The position numbers and the translations under genes were made by a program. Below, piece after piece: positions 7,981 through 17,277 of a DNA stretch of 64,000 nucleotides (its first letter is position 1; every line of letters starts with the position of its first letter). Source of the DNA: Blastococcus sp. Marseille-P5729 (GTDB taxonomy: Bacteria > Actinomycetota > Actinomycetes > Mycobacteriales > Antricoccaceae); the NCBI RefSeq assembly GCF_900292035.1, contig NZ_OMPO01000001.1:565192-629191 (forward strand), read 5' to 3'. The notes beneath the pieces were generated by a model. The model was not told the DNA's origin and ran no database searches. It was given only the letters and a program-made list of their open reading frames with translations.

Positions 7981-9506
7981 CGAACGGTTCGTCTCCCTTG
8001 GTCTCGGGCCCAGTCACCGCGGGCCCGATCACCGCGGGCGCGGTGGTCGCGGGCGCGGTGGTCGCGGGCGCGGTGGTCGCGGGCCCGGTCGGTGCGGGCG
8101 GGCTGACGCCGCTGTGCGGGGCGTCGTTGCTCTGTGCGGCGGGCGGGCTCCCGGGTGCCGGAGGTGGTGCGCGGGCTACGGTGCGCCTTCGGCGGGGTCT
8201 GGTCCTTGTCGAGAACGGGGCTGGTCGGCACCGGCAGCGACAGCCACCGGCCGAAGCGCCGGGCTCGGGACTGCAGGTGGCGGACCGCGGCGGGCTCGTG
8301 CCGGGCGCAGCTGGCCAGGATGCCCATCGCGAACATGGTGACCACGATCGACGTTCCGCCGGAGGAGATCAACGGCAGCGTGATCCCGGTGACCGGGAGC
8401 AGGCCGACGACGTACCCGATGTTGATCAGGGCTTGGCCGACCATCCACACCGATGTCGCGCCGGCGATCAACCGGATGTACAGGTCACGGGTGCGCCGGG
8501 CGATGCGGAAACCGGTGTAGGCCAGCGCGGCGAACAGCACGAGCACAAGCGCGCAGCCGATGAAGCCGAGCTCCTCGCCGATGATCGCGAAGATGTAGTC
8601 GGAGTGCGCGTTGGGCAGCGCGCCCCATTTGGTGCGGCTGTTGCCCAGGCCTACGCCGAAGAACCCCCCGGTGGCCAGTGCGTAGAAGCCCTGGATCGCC
8701 TGATGGCCGGTGTCCTGCGCGTCGGCCCAGGGATCGAGGAAGGACAGTACGCGGCTCATCCGGAATCCCTGGCTGGCGACCGCGACGGCGCCGACGGCCG
8801 CGACCCCGAGCAGCATAAGCCCGAACAGCCGGAAGGGTGCCCCGATCACCCACAGCAGGCCCAGGAAGATGATGAAGTACGTGATGGTGGTGTGCAGGTC
8901 GGGCTCGATGACCACCAGCGCGGACAGCAGGATCAGGCCCGGGAGGATCGGCATCAGCATGCCCTCCCAGGTGTTGAGGATCTTGCGGCGACGCACCAGC
9001 ACGTGGGCACCCCACAGCAGGAAGGCAATCTTGCCGAACTCCGACGGCTGGATCGAGAACAGCCCGCCGATGTTGAACCAGCGCCGGGCGCCGTAGAGCT
9101 CCATGCCGATCCCGGGGACCAGCACGAGCGCCAGCATCACCATGGTCAGGGCCATGAGCACGCCCGACAACCGCCGCCAGGTTGTCAGCGGGACCCGCAT
9201 GGCGAGGATCATCGCCAGGACGCCGGCGACGACGAAGATCAGCTGGCGGTTGAACTGGTAGTACGCCGAGCCGTGGCTCTGCATCGAGTCGACCGCGGAC
9301 GCCGAGGCCATCATCACCAGCCCGAAGGCGACCAACGCGAAGGTGAGGGTCATGACCAGGTAGAACGAGGTCATCGGCTTGGCGAGATAGCTGCGCAAGG
9401 CGTGGGCGTGATCGCGGGCCTTGCGGCTGGCGGTCGCGCCGGAGCCGCGGAGCGAGCCAAGAGCCGTGCCGCGGGTGGCGGAGCGCTCTGGCTGTTTGGT
9501 CACCAC
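7977..9506 (-). CDS. ftsW: FtsW, lipid II polymerase of the divisome
   Basis: A 509-aa SEDS glycosyltransferase with about ten membrane helices. Diagnostic segments: RRWFNIGGLFSIQPSEFGKI, the NAHSDYIFAIIGEELG loop and the ISSGGTS motif near the end of the membrane part. The cytoplasmic N-terminus (about 45 residues) is basic. The C-terminal tail is about 100 residues, strongly basic, and ends in tandem RARDH/RARGD pentapeptides (see repeat entry). It works with FtsI, encoded upstream in the same operon. Confidence 0.97.
   Translation of the reverse strand: MVTKQPERSATRGTALGSLRGSGATASRKARDHAHALRSYLAKPMTSFYLVMTLTFALVAFGLVMMASASAVDSMQSHGSAYYQFNRQLIFVVAGVLAMILAMRVPLTTWRRLSGVLMALTMVMLALVLVPGIGMELYGARRWFNIGGLFSIQPSEFGKIAFLLWGAHVLVRRRKILNTWEGMLMPILPGLILLSALVVIEPDLHTTITYFIIFLGLLWVIGAPFRLFGLMLLGVAAVGAVAVASQGFRMSRVLSFLDPWADAQDTGHQAIQGFYALATGGFFGVGLGNSRTKWGALPNAHSDYIFAIIGEELGFIGCALVLVLFAALAYTGFRIARRTRDLYIRLIAGATSVWMVGQALINIGYVVGLLPVTGITLPLISSGGTSIVVTMFAMGILASCARHEPAAVRHLQSRARRFGRWLSLPVPTSPVLDKDQTPPKAHRSPRTTSGTREPARRTEQRRPAQRRQPARTDRARDHRARDHRARDHRARGDRARGDWARDQGRRTVR
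8013..8095 (-). repeat. 15-bp tandem repeats encoding RARDH pentapeptides in the FtsW tail
   Basis: At least three exact copies of a 15-base unit (8034-8078 region) flanked by degraded copies. They keep the frame and encode RARDH three times, followed by two RARGD-like units. Being in-frame and at the very C-terminus, they can vary in copy number without harming the membrane domain. Confidence 0.85.
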
Positions 9507-9533
9507 CGGGTCGCTCCTTCGCTGCGGCTGGGC

Positions 9534-10943
9534 TTAGCTCGTCGCACCATCCTGGCCGCGGGCCGCGTCGGTGAAGACACGACCGCGCTCGGCGTAGTCG
9601 GTGAACATGTCCATCGACGCCGCCGCCGGCGCCATCAGCACCACGACCTCGCCCCCGTGTGCGCCGGATTCCGCGCGCGCCAGGTCGGTCGCGGCGGATA
9701 CCGCCTCGGCCATTCCTCTATGTTCGGCGCTCTCGATGTCGATTACCCGGACATCGGGCGCGTGTCGCCGAAGTGCCTCGCCGATCACTGCCCGGTCGCG
9801 CCCGACGAGGACGACGGCAGCCAGCCGGTCGCGGACGGCCTCGATGAGCCCACCGAAGTCGCCGGCGACCGCACCCTTCAGCAGTCCCCCGGCGATCCAG
9901 ACGATCCGGGCGTAGGAGCGCAGGGACGCCTCGGCCGCGTGCGCGTTCGTCGCCTTGCTGTCGTTGACGAACCGGATCGACGACCCGCCCATCGGGATGC
10001 GCGCGACGGTGACATTACGGTGCTCGCCGGGGCGGTAGTCGCGCAGGCCCTGGGCCACCTCGCCGGCGGTGATCCCGACGCTGCGGGCGAGTGCCGCCGC
10101 AGCGAGGGCGTTGGCGACGTTGTGCGGTCCGGGCGGGCGGATCTCGTCGGCGGGCAGCAGCTGCTCGTCGCCACCGCCCAGGACGGAGCGGTCGACGAGG
10201 ATCCCGTCGCGGACGCCGAGCTCGCCATCGGCCGGCTCGCCCAGCGTGAACCGGATCACACGGGCGTGCGCCGGCAGTGCGGCAGCGAGCTGGACCACGT
10301 GCGGGTCGTCGGCATTGATCACCGCGAGCGAGGCTCCCCCGCCCCACACCCGGGTCTTGTCGGCGGCGTACGCCGCGAGACTGCCGTGCCAGTCGAGATG
10401 GTCGGCGGCGATGTTCAGCAGCGCGCCGGCGGCGGGGGTGATCGAAGGCCCCCAGTGCAGCTGGAAGCTGGACAGCTCGACGGCGAAGACGTCGTAGTCG
10501 AGGTCGGCACCGACCACCGCGTCAATCACCGGAGGACCGACGTTGCCGACCTCGGCGGCCTGCAGGCCGCCGGCCCGCAGGATGGCGGTGAGCATCCCCA
10601 CCGTGGTGGTCTTGCCGTTCGTGCCGGTGACCGCGAGCCACGGGATGCGCCGGTCGCGCAGCTCCCACGCGATCTCGACCTCCCCCACGACCGGCAGGCC
10701 GCGACGCAGGGCGTCGGCCAGCAGCGGCTGGGTAGGCGGCCACCCGGGCGAGGTCACCACCAGGTCGACGTCGTCCGGCACGACCTTCAGGTCGCCGGCG
10801 TAGCGGACGCCGAGCGCGGCGAGCTCGCCCGACACGGCCTCCGGGCGCGCGTCGACGATCCGGACCGCGTCGCCGCAGGCCGCGAGGGCGCGGGCGACGG
10901 CCGAGCCGGAGCGGCCACCGCCGGCGACGAGCACCTGCCTCAC
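9534..10943 (-). CDS. murD: UDP-N-acetylmuramoyl-L-alanine--D-glutamate ligase MurD
   Basis: A 469-aa Mur ligase that adds D-Glu. The N-terminal Rossmann segment VLVAGGGRSGSAVA, the ATP loop VTGTNGKTTT, DHLDWHG and VNDSKATN, a MurD hallmark, are all present. I chose the GTG at 10943: it overlaps the mraY stop by four bases (GTGA), and MRQVLVAGGG is the proper fold start; the upstream in-frame extension lies inside mraY. Confidence 0.96.
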   Translation of the reverse strand: MRQVLVAGGGRSGSAVARALAACGDAVRIVDARPEAVSGELAALGVRYAGDLKVVPDDVDLVVTSPGWPPTQPLLADALRRGLPVVGEVEIAWELRDRRIPWLAVTGTNGKTTTVGMLTAILRAGGLQAAEVGNVGPPVIDAVVGADLDYDVFAVELSSFQLHWGPSITPAAGALLNIAADHLDWHGSLAAYAADKTRVWGGGASLAVINADDPHVVQLAAALPAHARVIRFTLGEPADGELGVRDGILVDRSVLGGGDEQLLPADEIRPPGPHNVANALAAAALARSVGITAGEVAQGLRDYRPGEHRNVTVARIPMGGSSIRFVNDSKATNAHAAEASLRSYARIVWIAGGLLKGAVAGDFGGLIEAVRDRLAAVVLVGRDRAVIGEALRRHAPDVRVIDIESAEHRGMAEAVSAATDLARAESGAHGGEVVVLMAPAAASMDMFTDYAERGRVFTDAARGQDGATS

Positions 10944-12019
10944 TGCAGCGTCGCCGATCCCAGCCAGTCGGCGTAGAAGATGCCGAGGCCGAGCGCCACG
11001 CACATGCCGGTGACGATCCAGAAGCGCACGACGACGGTCATCTCGGTCCATCCCGACAGCTCGAAGTGGTGGTGCAGCGGCGCCATGCGGAACAACCGTT
11101 TACCGGTGGCCTTGAAGTAGGCGACCTGCAGGATCACCGAGGCGGTGACGGCCACGAACAGCGCACCGAGCACGAACAGCAGCAGCTCGGTGCGGGTCAT
11201 GATGGCCAGCCCGGAGATGCCGCCGCCGAGCGCCAACGAGCCGGTGTCACCCATGTAGATGCGCGCCGGGTTGGCATTCCACCAGAGGAAGCCGATGCAG
11301 GCGCCCATCATGACCGCCGCCAGCAGCGCGAGGTCCATGGGGTCGCGCACCGGGTAGCAGCCCTCCACGGGCTCGCGGGCGCACTGGTGGCTGAACTGCC
11401 AGAACGAGATGACGACGTACGCGCCGAAGACCATCGTCGCGCACCCGGCGGCCAGGCCGTCGAGCCCGTCGGTGAGGTTCGTGGCGTTGGAGAAGCCGGA
11501 GATGAACAGCACCGCGAAGATGACGAACCCCACCGCACCGAGGCTGAGCACGGCGATGTCGCGGACGAAGGAGATGTTGGTGGACGCCGGCGTGATCCCG
11601 CCCTGCTTGAACTGCAGCGCCAGGATCGCAAAGCTGACCGAGACGAACAGCTGGCCGACGAGCTTGGCCGTCTTGTTCAGCCCCAGGCTGCGCTGCTTGG
11701 CGATCTTGATGTAGTCGTCCAGGAACCCGACCACGCCGAGACCGACGAACAGGTACAGCACCAGCAGCGCGGACGGCGTGACGCCGCGGCCGAAGTCGTT
11801 CCACATGATCAGGTGGGCGCCGAAGTACCCGACGACGGTGGCGACGATGAAGGCGATCCCGCCCATCGTGGGGGTGCCCTGCTTGACCAGGTGGGTCTGC
11901 GGTCCGTCGTCGCGGACCTGCTGGCCGTAGGCACGACGCTTGAGGCGCCTGATCAGCAGCGGGGTCATCAGCAACGAGGTCATCAGCGCGAGGACCGCGC
12001 CGAGCAGGATCGACCTCAT
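10940..12019 (-). CDS. mraY: Phospho-N-acetylmuramoyl-pentapeptide transferase MraY
   Basis: A 359-aa polytopic membrane enzyme that makes lipid I. The catalytic Asp motifs are present as FLDDYIKIAKQ and NLTDGLDGLAAG, together with the MGDTGSLALGG and LHHHFE loops. An AAGGA ribosome site precedes the ATG at 12019. The gene follows murE after an 88-base gap; in most relatives murF occupies this place. Confidence 0.97.
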   Translation of the reverse strand: MRSILLGAVLALMTSLLMTPLLIRRLKRRAYGQQVRDDGPQTHLVKQGTPTMGGIAFIVATVVGYFGAHLIMWNDFGRGVTPSALLVLYLFVGLGVVGFLDDYIKIAKQRSLGLNKTAKLVGQLFVSVSFAILALQFKQGGITPASTNISFVRDIAVLSLGAVGFVIFAVLFISGFSNATNLTDGLDGLAAGCATMVFGAYVVISFWQFSHQCAREPVEGCYPVRDPMDLALLAAVMMGACIGFLWWNANPARIYMGDTGSLALGGGISGLAIMTRTELLLFVLGALFVAVTASVILQVAYFKATGKRLFRMAPLHHHFELSGWTEMTVVVRFWIVTGMCVALGLGIFYADWLGSATLQ

Positions 12020-12107
12020 CGACTCTCGTCCTTCCGCCGTTCGACTACCTCAGCCTGACAAAAGTATCGTGCCGCGGGACCCGATCCGCGCAGCCCTGGC
12101 CGGTGGC
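12020..12107 (-). other. Non-coding gap at the expected murF position
   Basis: The 88 bases between murE and mraY hold only the mraY ribosome site and an AT-richer patch around 12058-12068. No remnant of murF can be read in any frame. Confidence 0.7.
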
Positions 12108-13634
12108 TCACGCCTCGCGCTCCGCGATCGCCTGGCGCAGTGCGGCGCGGTCATCGAACTCGTGGACGACGCCGCCGACGTATTGGCCGGTCTCGTGTCC
12201 CTTGCCGGCGACCAGCACCACGTCGCCGTCCCGTGCGGCGCGGACGGCGTGCCGGATCGCCGCGGCGCGGTCGCCGATCTCGACGACCTCACCGCGCTGA
12301 CTCTGCGGGACCTCCTGGACCCCACGCAGCATGGCCGAGCGAATGGCCGCGGGGTCCTCCGAGCGCGGGTTGTCGTCGGTGATCACGAGCAGATCCGCAT
12401 CGCGGGCGCCTACCGCGCCCATGAGCGGCCGCTTGGCGGCATCGCGGTCTCCGCCACAGCCCAGCACCAGCAGCACCCGGCCGGTCACCTGGTCACGTAC
12501 CGAGCGGAGCGCGGCCTCGACGGCAGCCGGCTTGTGCGAGTAGTCCACGACGGCCAGGAACGGCTGTCCGGCATCGACGCGCTCCATACGGCCGGGCACC
12601 CGCACCTCGCGCAGTGCGCCCGCCGCGAGATCGGCGGCGACCCCGGCCTCGGCGGCGATCGCCATCGCCATCACCGCGTTGTCGGCGTTGAAGTCCCCCG
12701 GCAGGCTGAGCAGCACCTCGTGCCGACGCCCGTCCGGCCCGACGGCGACGAACGCGCTTCCCGCGCTCGATCCTGCGACGGCGCCCTCGATCCGCCAGTC
12801 GGCCGCCTGCCGGCCCGCCGGGGAGACCCGCACGGTGCGCCGGCCGGTCTCGGCGAGCCGGGTCGCCCAGTCGTCGTCGACGTTGATCACGTGGGTGCGG
12901 GCCCGGCCGTCGAACAGCAGGGACTTCGCGGCGAAGTAGTCCTCCATACCGTCGTGGAAGTCCAGGTGGTCCTGCGAGAGGTTCAAGAAGGCGGCGACGG
13001 CGTACTCGATGCCGTCCACCCGGCGCAGCTGCAGCGAGTGGCTGGAGACCTCCATCACGACGGTGCCGATCCCCCGCTCCACCATCACGGCGAGGAGCGC
13101 CTGGAGCTCCGGCGCCTCCGGGGTGGTCAGCGCGGCGCCCGCGGCGTGGCCGACGTGCTCCTCGCCGATGATCGTCTCGACCGTGCCCAGCAGGCCGCTG
13201 GGGCGGCCCGCGGCCTGCAGGATCGCCCGCACCATGTAGGCCGTCGTGGTCTTGCCGCTGGTGCCGGTGATGCCGAGCATCGTCAGCCGACGTGACGGAT
13301 CGCCGTACACCGCGGCGGACGCCGGCCCGGTGGCGCGGCGCACGTCGCTCGCGACCAGCACGGGCACGCCGAGGTCTCCGGCGATGTCGAGCCCGTCGAG
13401 GTCGGTGAGCACCGCGACAGCGCCGGACGCGACCGCCTCGGCCGCGAACTGGGCACCGTGCGCGCGACTGCCGCGGACGCCGACGTACAGGTCGCCGGGT
13501 TGCACCTCGCCGGAGCGGTTGGTGATCCCGGTGAGGGACACCTGCGCGCCACGGTGCTCGGCGCCGGCCCGAGCGGCGACCTCGACGCTGTTGACGGGAG
13601 GGCACGACTGCGGGCGGAGCACGAGCGAGGTCAC
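12108..13634 (-). CDS. murE: UDP-N-acetylmuramoyl-tripeptide synthetase MurE (meso-DAP type)
   Basis: A 508-aa Mur ligase adding the third residue. It has the ATP loop ITGTSGKTTT, SSHSL, DHLDFHDGM, DYSHKP and GKGHE. The DNPRSEDP motif near residue 415 is the recognised signature for meso-diaminopimelate as substrate. It begins 28 bases downstream of the ftsI stop. No MurF-like domain is fused to it. Confidence 0.97.
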   Translation of the reverse strand: MTSLVLRPQSCPPVNSVEVAARAGAEHRGAQVSLTGITNRSGEVQPGDLYVGVRGSRAHGAQFAAEAVASGAVAVLTDLDGLDIAGDLGVPVLVASDVRRATGPASAAVYGDPSRRLTMLGITGTSGKTTTAYMVRAILQAAGRPSGLLGTVETIIGEEHVGHAAGAALTTPEAPELQALLAVMVERGIGTVVMEVSSHSLQLRRVDGIEYAVAAFLNLSQDHLDFHDGMEDYFAAKSLLFDGRARTHVINVDDDWATRLAETGRRTVRVSPAGRQAADWRIEGAVAGSSAGSAFVAVGPDGRRHEVLLSLPGDFNADNAVMAMAIAAEAGVAADLAAGALREVRVPGRMERVDAGQPFLAVVDYSHKPAAVEAALRSVRDQVTGRVLLVLGCGGDRDAAKRPLMGAVGARDADLLVITDDNPRSEDPAAIRSAMLRGVQEVPQSQRGEVVEIGDRAAAIRHAVRAARDGDVVLVAGKGHETGQYVGGVVHEFDDRAALRQAIAEREA

Positions 13635-13662
13635 CGGGCGATCCTACTGGTCGAGCGCCGCT

Positions 13663-15471
13663 CTACTGGCCGGCGACGAGGGTGTACTCGGGCGAGGCGT
13701 CTACCGACGGCGGGACGGCGCGAGACTGCAGGACCTGCCCCATCACGGTCGCGAACAGCGGGGCTGCTCCGCCACCGACCGACGCGGTGGGGTCGGTGAT
13801 GGCGATCGCCACGACGTACTCGGGGTCCTCGATGGGCGCCATGCCGACGAAGGTGTGGTAGTAGCCGCCGCCGGCGTAGCAGTTGCAGTCCGGGTTGGCG
13901 CGCTGGCCGGTGCCGGTCTTGCCACCCACCCGGTAGCCCGGGATCTTCGCCGCCTTGCCGGTCCCGCCGTCACCGGTTACCGCCTCGAGCATACCGCGCA
14001 GCTGCTCAGCGGCCTTGGCGCTGATCACCTCGACCGGCTTCGCGGGGGCGCCGGGGATCTGCTCCCCGTCCGGGCCGACGATGGACTTCACGATGCGCGG
14101 GGGGATGCGGACGCCGTCGTTGGCGATCGCCTGGTACATCGTGGCCATCTGCAGCGGAGTCAGCGAGACGCCCTGGCCGATCGGCACGTTGCCGACCTGG
14201 CTGCCGGACCACTTCTCGCGCGGCGCCAGGATGCCGCGGGACTCGGCGGGCAGCTCGATCCCGGTCTTCTGGCCGATGCCGAACTTCTGCAGCATCTCGT
14301 AGAAGTAGTCGTCCTCGAGCTCCTCGTTGATCATGAGGGTCCCGACATTGGAGGACTTCGCGAGGATGCCGGTGGCCGTGAAGTCGACGTTGCCGTGCGC
14401 CCACGCGTCGTGCACGACGACATCCGCGACCGGGATGGAGCCCGGCACGTCGAGGACGGTGCTGGGGGTGATGAGGCCCTGGTCCAGCGCCGGGCCCATG
14501 GTGGTCACCTTGTTGATCGAGCCGGGCTCGAGGACGCTGGAGACCACCGGGTTGCCCAGGTCGTCGCCGTCGGACTCGCCCGGCTTGGCCGGGTCATAGC
14601 CCGGGCTGCCGTACATGGCGACCACCTGGCCGGAGGTGGCATCGAGGGCGACGACCGACACCGCGGAGGCGCCGGGGTTGCTGGCCTGGTAGGCGGCGAC
14701 GGACTGCTCCACGAGGTACTGGATGTCAGCGTCAAGGGTCAGCTCGATGGTCGAACCGGGGGTCGCGGGGATCTCCTCGTGAATGCCTGCCGGGATGACC
14801 GAGCCGTCGGGGCTGGCCTCGTACACCTGCTTGCCGTCCTTGCCGGCGAGCGTGGCGTCCAGGTACTGCTCGATGCCGGCCAGGCCCTCGTTGTCACTGT
14901 TGGTGAAGCCCACGATCTGCCCGGCCGTCGAGCCGGCCGGGTACACGCGCTTCTGGGTGCGCTCCACTCCGATGCCGGCGACCTGGTGGTCGTTGATCGC
15001 GCTCGCGCGGATCTGCTCTGCGACCAGCGGGTCGACGTGACGGGCGATGACCGAGTAGCGGCCCTTGGCCGACAGTGCGGCGAGGACGTCGGCGTACGCG
15101 AGATCGAGCTCGCCGCTGATCAGCTCGGCGATGGCCGGGCGGTCGGCGCGCGGCACCATGACCGGGTCGGCGAACAGGGTCCGGGTCTCGATGCTGTAGG
15201 CGAGTTTGGTCCCGTGCGCATCGGTGATCGCGCCGCGCTGGGCGGTGATGACCTTCTGCTTCAGGCGCGCCGATTCCGCGCTGCTGGCGTAGGCGGCGGC
15301 GTCGACCCCCTGCAGCTGCAGGAGCCGTCCCCCGATGACCAGCATGACCGCGACCATCACCGCCAGTGCGCCGGTCATCCGTTTGTCCGGGTTGCCCAGC
15401 GAGAACCGCTGGCGTCGCCGGGGCACCGCAGCGCCGCGGGGGCGAGACGTCTGGCGGGTGCGCTGGGTCAT
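13663..15471 (-). CDS. ftsI: FtsI / PbpB, septal class B penicillin-binding protein
   Basis: A 602-aa D,D-transpeptidase with one N-terminal membrane helix (about 33-55), the class B dimerisation domain and a transpeptidase domain. Active-site motifs: Ser318-x-x-Lys321 (EPGSINK), Ser373-Ser-Asn375 and Lys518-Thr-Gly. A Cys pair in PDCNCY just after KTG also occurs in M. tuberculosis PbpB. The ATG at 15471 overlaps the ftsL stop by one base (TAATG); the longer frame upstream is a shadow of ftsL. Confidence 0.96.
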   Translation of the reverse strand: MTQRTRQTSRPRGAAVPRRRQRFSLGNPDKRMTGALAVMVAVMLVIGGRLLQLQGVDAAAYASSAESARLKQKVITAQRGAITDAHGTKLAYSIETRTLFADPVMVPRADRPAIAELISGELDLAYADVLAALSAKGRYSVIARHVDPLVAEQIRASAINDHQVAGIGVERTQKRVYPAGSTAGQIVGFTNSDNEGLAGIEQYLDATLAGKDGKQVYEASPDGSVIPAGIHEEIPATPGSTIELTLDADIQYLVEQSVAAYQASNPGASAVSVVALDATSGQVVAMYGSPGYDPAKPGESDGDDLGNPVVSSVLEPGSINKVTTMGPALDQGLITPSTVLDVPGSIPVADVVVHDAWAHGNVDFTATGILAKSSNVGTLMINEELEDDYFYEMLQKFGIGQKTGIELPAESRGILAPREKWSGSQVGNVPIGQGVSLTPLQMATMYQAIANDGVRIPPRIVKSIVGPDGEQIPGAPAKPVEVISAKAAEQLRGMLEAVTGDGGTGKAAKIPGYRVGGKTGTGQRANPDCNCYAGGGYYHTFVGMAPIEDPEYVVAIAITDPTASVGGGAAPLFATVMGQVLQSRAVPPSVDASPEYTLVAGQ

Positions 15472-16169
15472 TACTCTCCGGTCGTCTCGGGCTGGGCGGT
15501 CGTGGGTGCGGGGACGGCGTCCTGCGGCGCCGGCTGCTCCGGCGCCGGCGCGGGCTGGTCGGCGGGTGGCTGCTGCGCGGCGTCGTCCGCCGGGGCCTGC
15601 TGCGCGGCGTCGTCCGCCGGGGTCTGCTGCGCGGCCGGGTTCTCCGGATCCGCTGCGGGAGCGGGCGGCGGCACCAGGCGCGGCTTCGGCTCGACCCAGG
15701 TCACCGTCCCGTCCGCGTTGATGACCAGGTTGCCGGGATTGGCACCCGGCTGCATCCCCAGCTCGACGGCCTTCTGGGCCAGCGCGCTGGGCGCCTGCTT
15801 CGCTGCGACCTGCTGCTGCAGCTGCTGCTCGGCCAAGGTGAGCTCGGCGAGCTCCTGGCTGAGCTGGCGCTCGGTGAACGACGTCTGTGCAGTTGCCGTG
15901 TTGAGGATAAGCAGCGCGACCACCGAAACCCCGGCAATCAACGCGAACACGATCGCAAAAGGCCATCGGGAGCCGCCCTCGCGGACGCCGACGGCGAGAT
16001 CGACGAGGCTGCGGCCCTTGACCAGCCGGGCCCGCAGGCTCCGATCGGCGGCCGCACGGCGGGCTGCGCGGCGCTGCTGCGTATAGCTGCGCCGCGGCCG
16101 TTCGGGCCGCCGCGCGGGCGTCGTGACCGGGGTCTTCTTGCGCGCCGGTGCGGCGAAGGTCGTGCTCAC
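15471..16169 (-). CDS. ftsL: FtsL-like septum protein with Ala/Gln/Pro-rich tail
   Basis: A 232-aa bitopic protein: a very basic 80-residue cytoplasmic N-terminus, one membrane helix (about 85-105, FAIVFALIAGVSVVALLIL), then a heptad-like stretch (TERQLSQELAELTLAEQQL) typical of FtsL. It would pair with FtsB and FtsQ and activate FtsWI. The last 75 residues are Pro/Ala/Gln/Asp-rich with an exact 27-base tandem repeat. The start is the GTG at 16169, overlapping the rsmH stop as GTGA. Identification rests on topology and position, since FtsL sequences diverge widely. Confidence 0.85.
   Translation of the reverse strand: MSTTFAAPARKKTPVTTPARRPERPRRSYTQQRRAARRAAADRSLRARLVKGRSLVDLAVGVREGGSRWPFAIVFALIAGVSVVALLILNTATAQTSFTERQLSQELAELTLAEQQLQQQVAAKQAPSALAQKAVELGMQPGANPGNLVINADGTVTWVEPKPRLVPPPAPAADPENPAAQQTPADDAAQQAPADDAAQQPPADQPAPAPEQPAPQDAVPAPTTAQPETTGE
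15571..15635 (-). repeat. 27-bp tandem repeat in the ftsL tail
   Basis: Two nearly exact 27-base copies (15571-15597 and 15598-15624) and a partial third encode a repeating AAQQxPADD peptide. The frame is kept. Confidence 0.8.
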
Positions 16170-17119
16170 GCGGCCTCCCGTACTCGTTCCACGGCACGCA
16201 GCCGCACCGAGGCGCTGCGTGAGTTGGTCTGCTGCTCGGCGGCGGAGGCCTTCTCGGCACCGCGTACCAGCAGCCTTAGCTGGGGGCGCTGGGACTCCAG
16301 CGACACGGGTAGCTCGATCGGCGTGTGATCGGTCGCCAGCCGGGCGATGGCCTGCTTGACGATGCGGTCCTCGAGCGAGTGGTAGGCCAGCACCACCATC
16401 CGGCCACCGACCGCGAGCGACTCCAGCGCCGACACCACCGCGCGACGCAAGGTGGCCAGCTCGTCGTTGACCTCGATACGCAGCGCCTGGAAGGTGCGTT
16501 TGGCCGGGTGCCCGGTGCTGCGGCGCCGCACCGCGGCCGGGATCGCGCGCTCGACGAGCGCCGCCAGCTGGGCGGTCGTGCGCAAGCCTTCGCGCTCGCG
16601 GACGATCGCGGCGGCGATCCGGCCGGCCATCCGCTCCTCGCCGTACTCGGCGAGGATCCGGCGCAGCTCGGGCTCGCTGTAGGTGTCGACGACGTCCTGT
16701 GCGGTGATCCCGCGGCTGCGGTCCATCCGCATGTCCAGCGGGGCGTCCTGCATGTAGGAGAATCCGCGCTCGGCCTGGTCGAGCTGCATCGAGGACACGC
16801 CGAGATCGAGCAGGATCGCCTGCACGGACGGCAGCTGCAGCCGTGAGAGCACCTCGGGGATCTCGTCGTACACCGCGTGCACCAGCTCGATCCGGTCGGC
16901 ATGGCGCGCCAACCGCTCCCGGGACAGCGCGAGCGCCGTCTGGTCGCGGTCGATGCCCACCAGGCGGGCTGCAGGAAAGGCCTTCAGCACTGCCTCCGCA
17001 TGCCCTCCGTGACCGAGCGTGCCGTCGAGGTACACCGCGCCGTCGTCCTGCAGCGCGGGGCCGAGCAGCTCGAGGGTGCGCTCCAGCAGGACCGGGGTGT
17101 GCTGGGCTACGGCATTCAT
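16166..17119 (-). CDS. rsmH: 16S rRNA (cytosine(1402)-N(4))-methyltransferase RsmH (MraW)
   Basis: A 317-aa SAM-dependent methyltransferase acting on 16S rRNA C1402. Clear motifs: the SAM-binding DGTLGHGGHAEAVL near the start, DLGVSSMQLD, GFSYMQDAPLDMRMD and AYHSLEDRIVK. Standard second gene of the dcw cluster, 158 bases after mraZ and overlapping ftsL by four bases. Confidence 0.97.
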   Translation of the reverse strand: MNAVAQHTPVLLERTLELLGPALQDDGAVYLDGTLGHGGHAEAVLKAFPAARLVGIDRDQTALALSRERLARHADRIELVHAVYDEIPEVLSRLQLPSVQAILLDLGVSSMQLDQAERGFSYMQDAPLDMRMDRSRGITAQDVVDTYSEPELRRILAEYGEERMAGRIAAAIVREREGLRTTAQLAALVERAIPAAVRRRSTGHPAKRTFQALRIEVNDELATLRRAVVSALESLAVGGRMVVLAYHSLEDRIVKQAIARLATDHTPIELPVSLESQRPQLRLLVRGAEKASAAEQQTNSRSASVRLRAVERVREAA

Positions 17120-17277
17120 CGCACCCCTCCCCGTCCGGTGTCTCGTTCACGCGCTGGCACTGGTTGTCGTTGCGCCGTACGGCCCGGTCCCCTCCCGAGC
17201 GCCGACCTGGCACCGGGGAAGGTGCGCCAGGGCGACGAGCCGGGCGGAGGCCGCGCCGTACGGCACGTCCGGTCGGC

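Noticed and set aside
8034-8080. Possible CRISPR or iteron array
   Set aside because: The repeats are contiguous, 15 bases long and in frame within ftsW; there are no spacers.
7998-10976. A 992-codon open frame antisense to ftsW and murD
   Set aside because: It is the mirror of two well-identified genes in GC-rich DNA; its translation is low-complexity Gly/Asp/Arg/Gln with no domain.
11066-12058. A 330-codon plus-strand frame opposite mraY
   Set aside because: His/Asp/Gln/Arg-rich translation without any family resemblance; mraY on the other strand is certain.
17172-17264. Two copies of GCGCCGTACGGC between mraZ and rsmH as a regulatory site
   Set aside because: The core GCCGTACGGC is a palindrome that is common in such GC-rich genomes, and the copies are 81 bases apart without a promoter.
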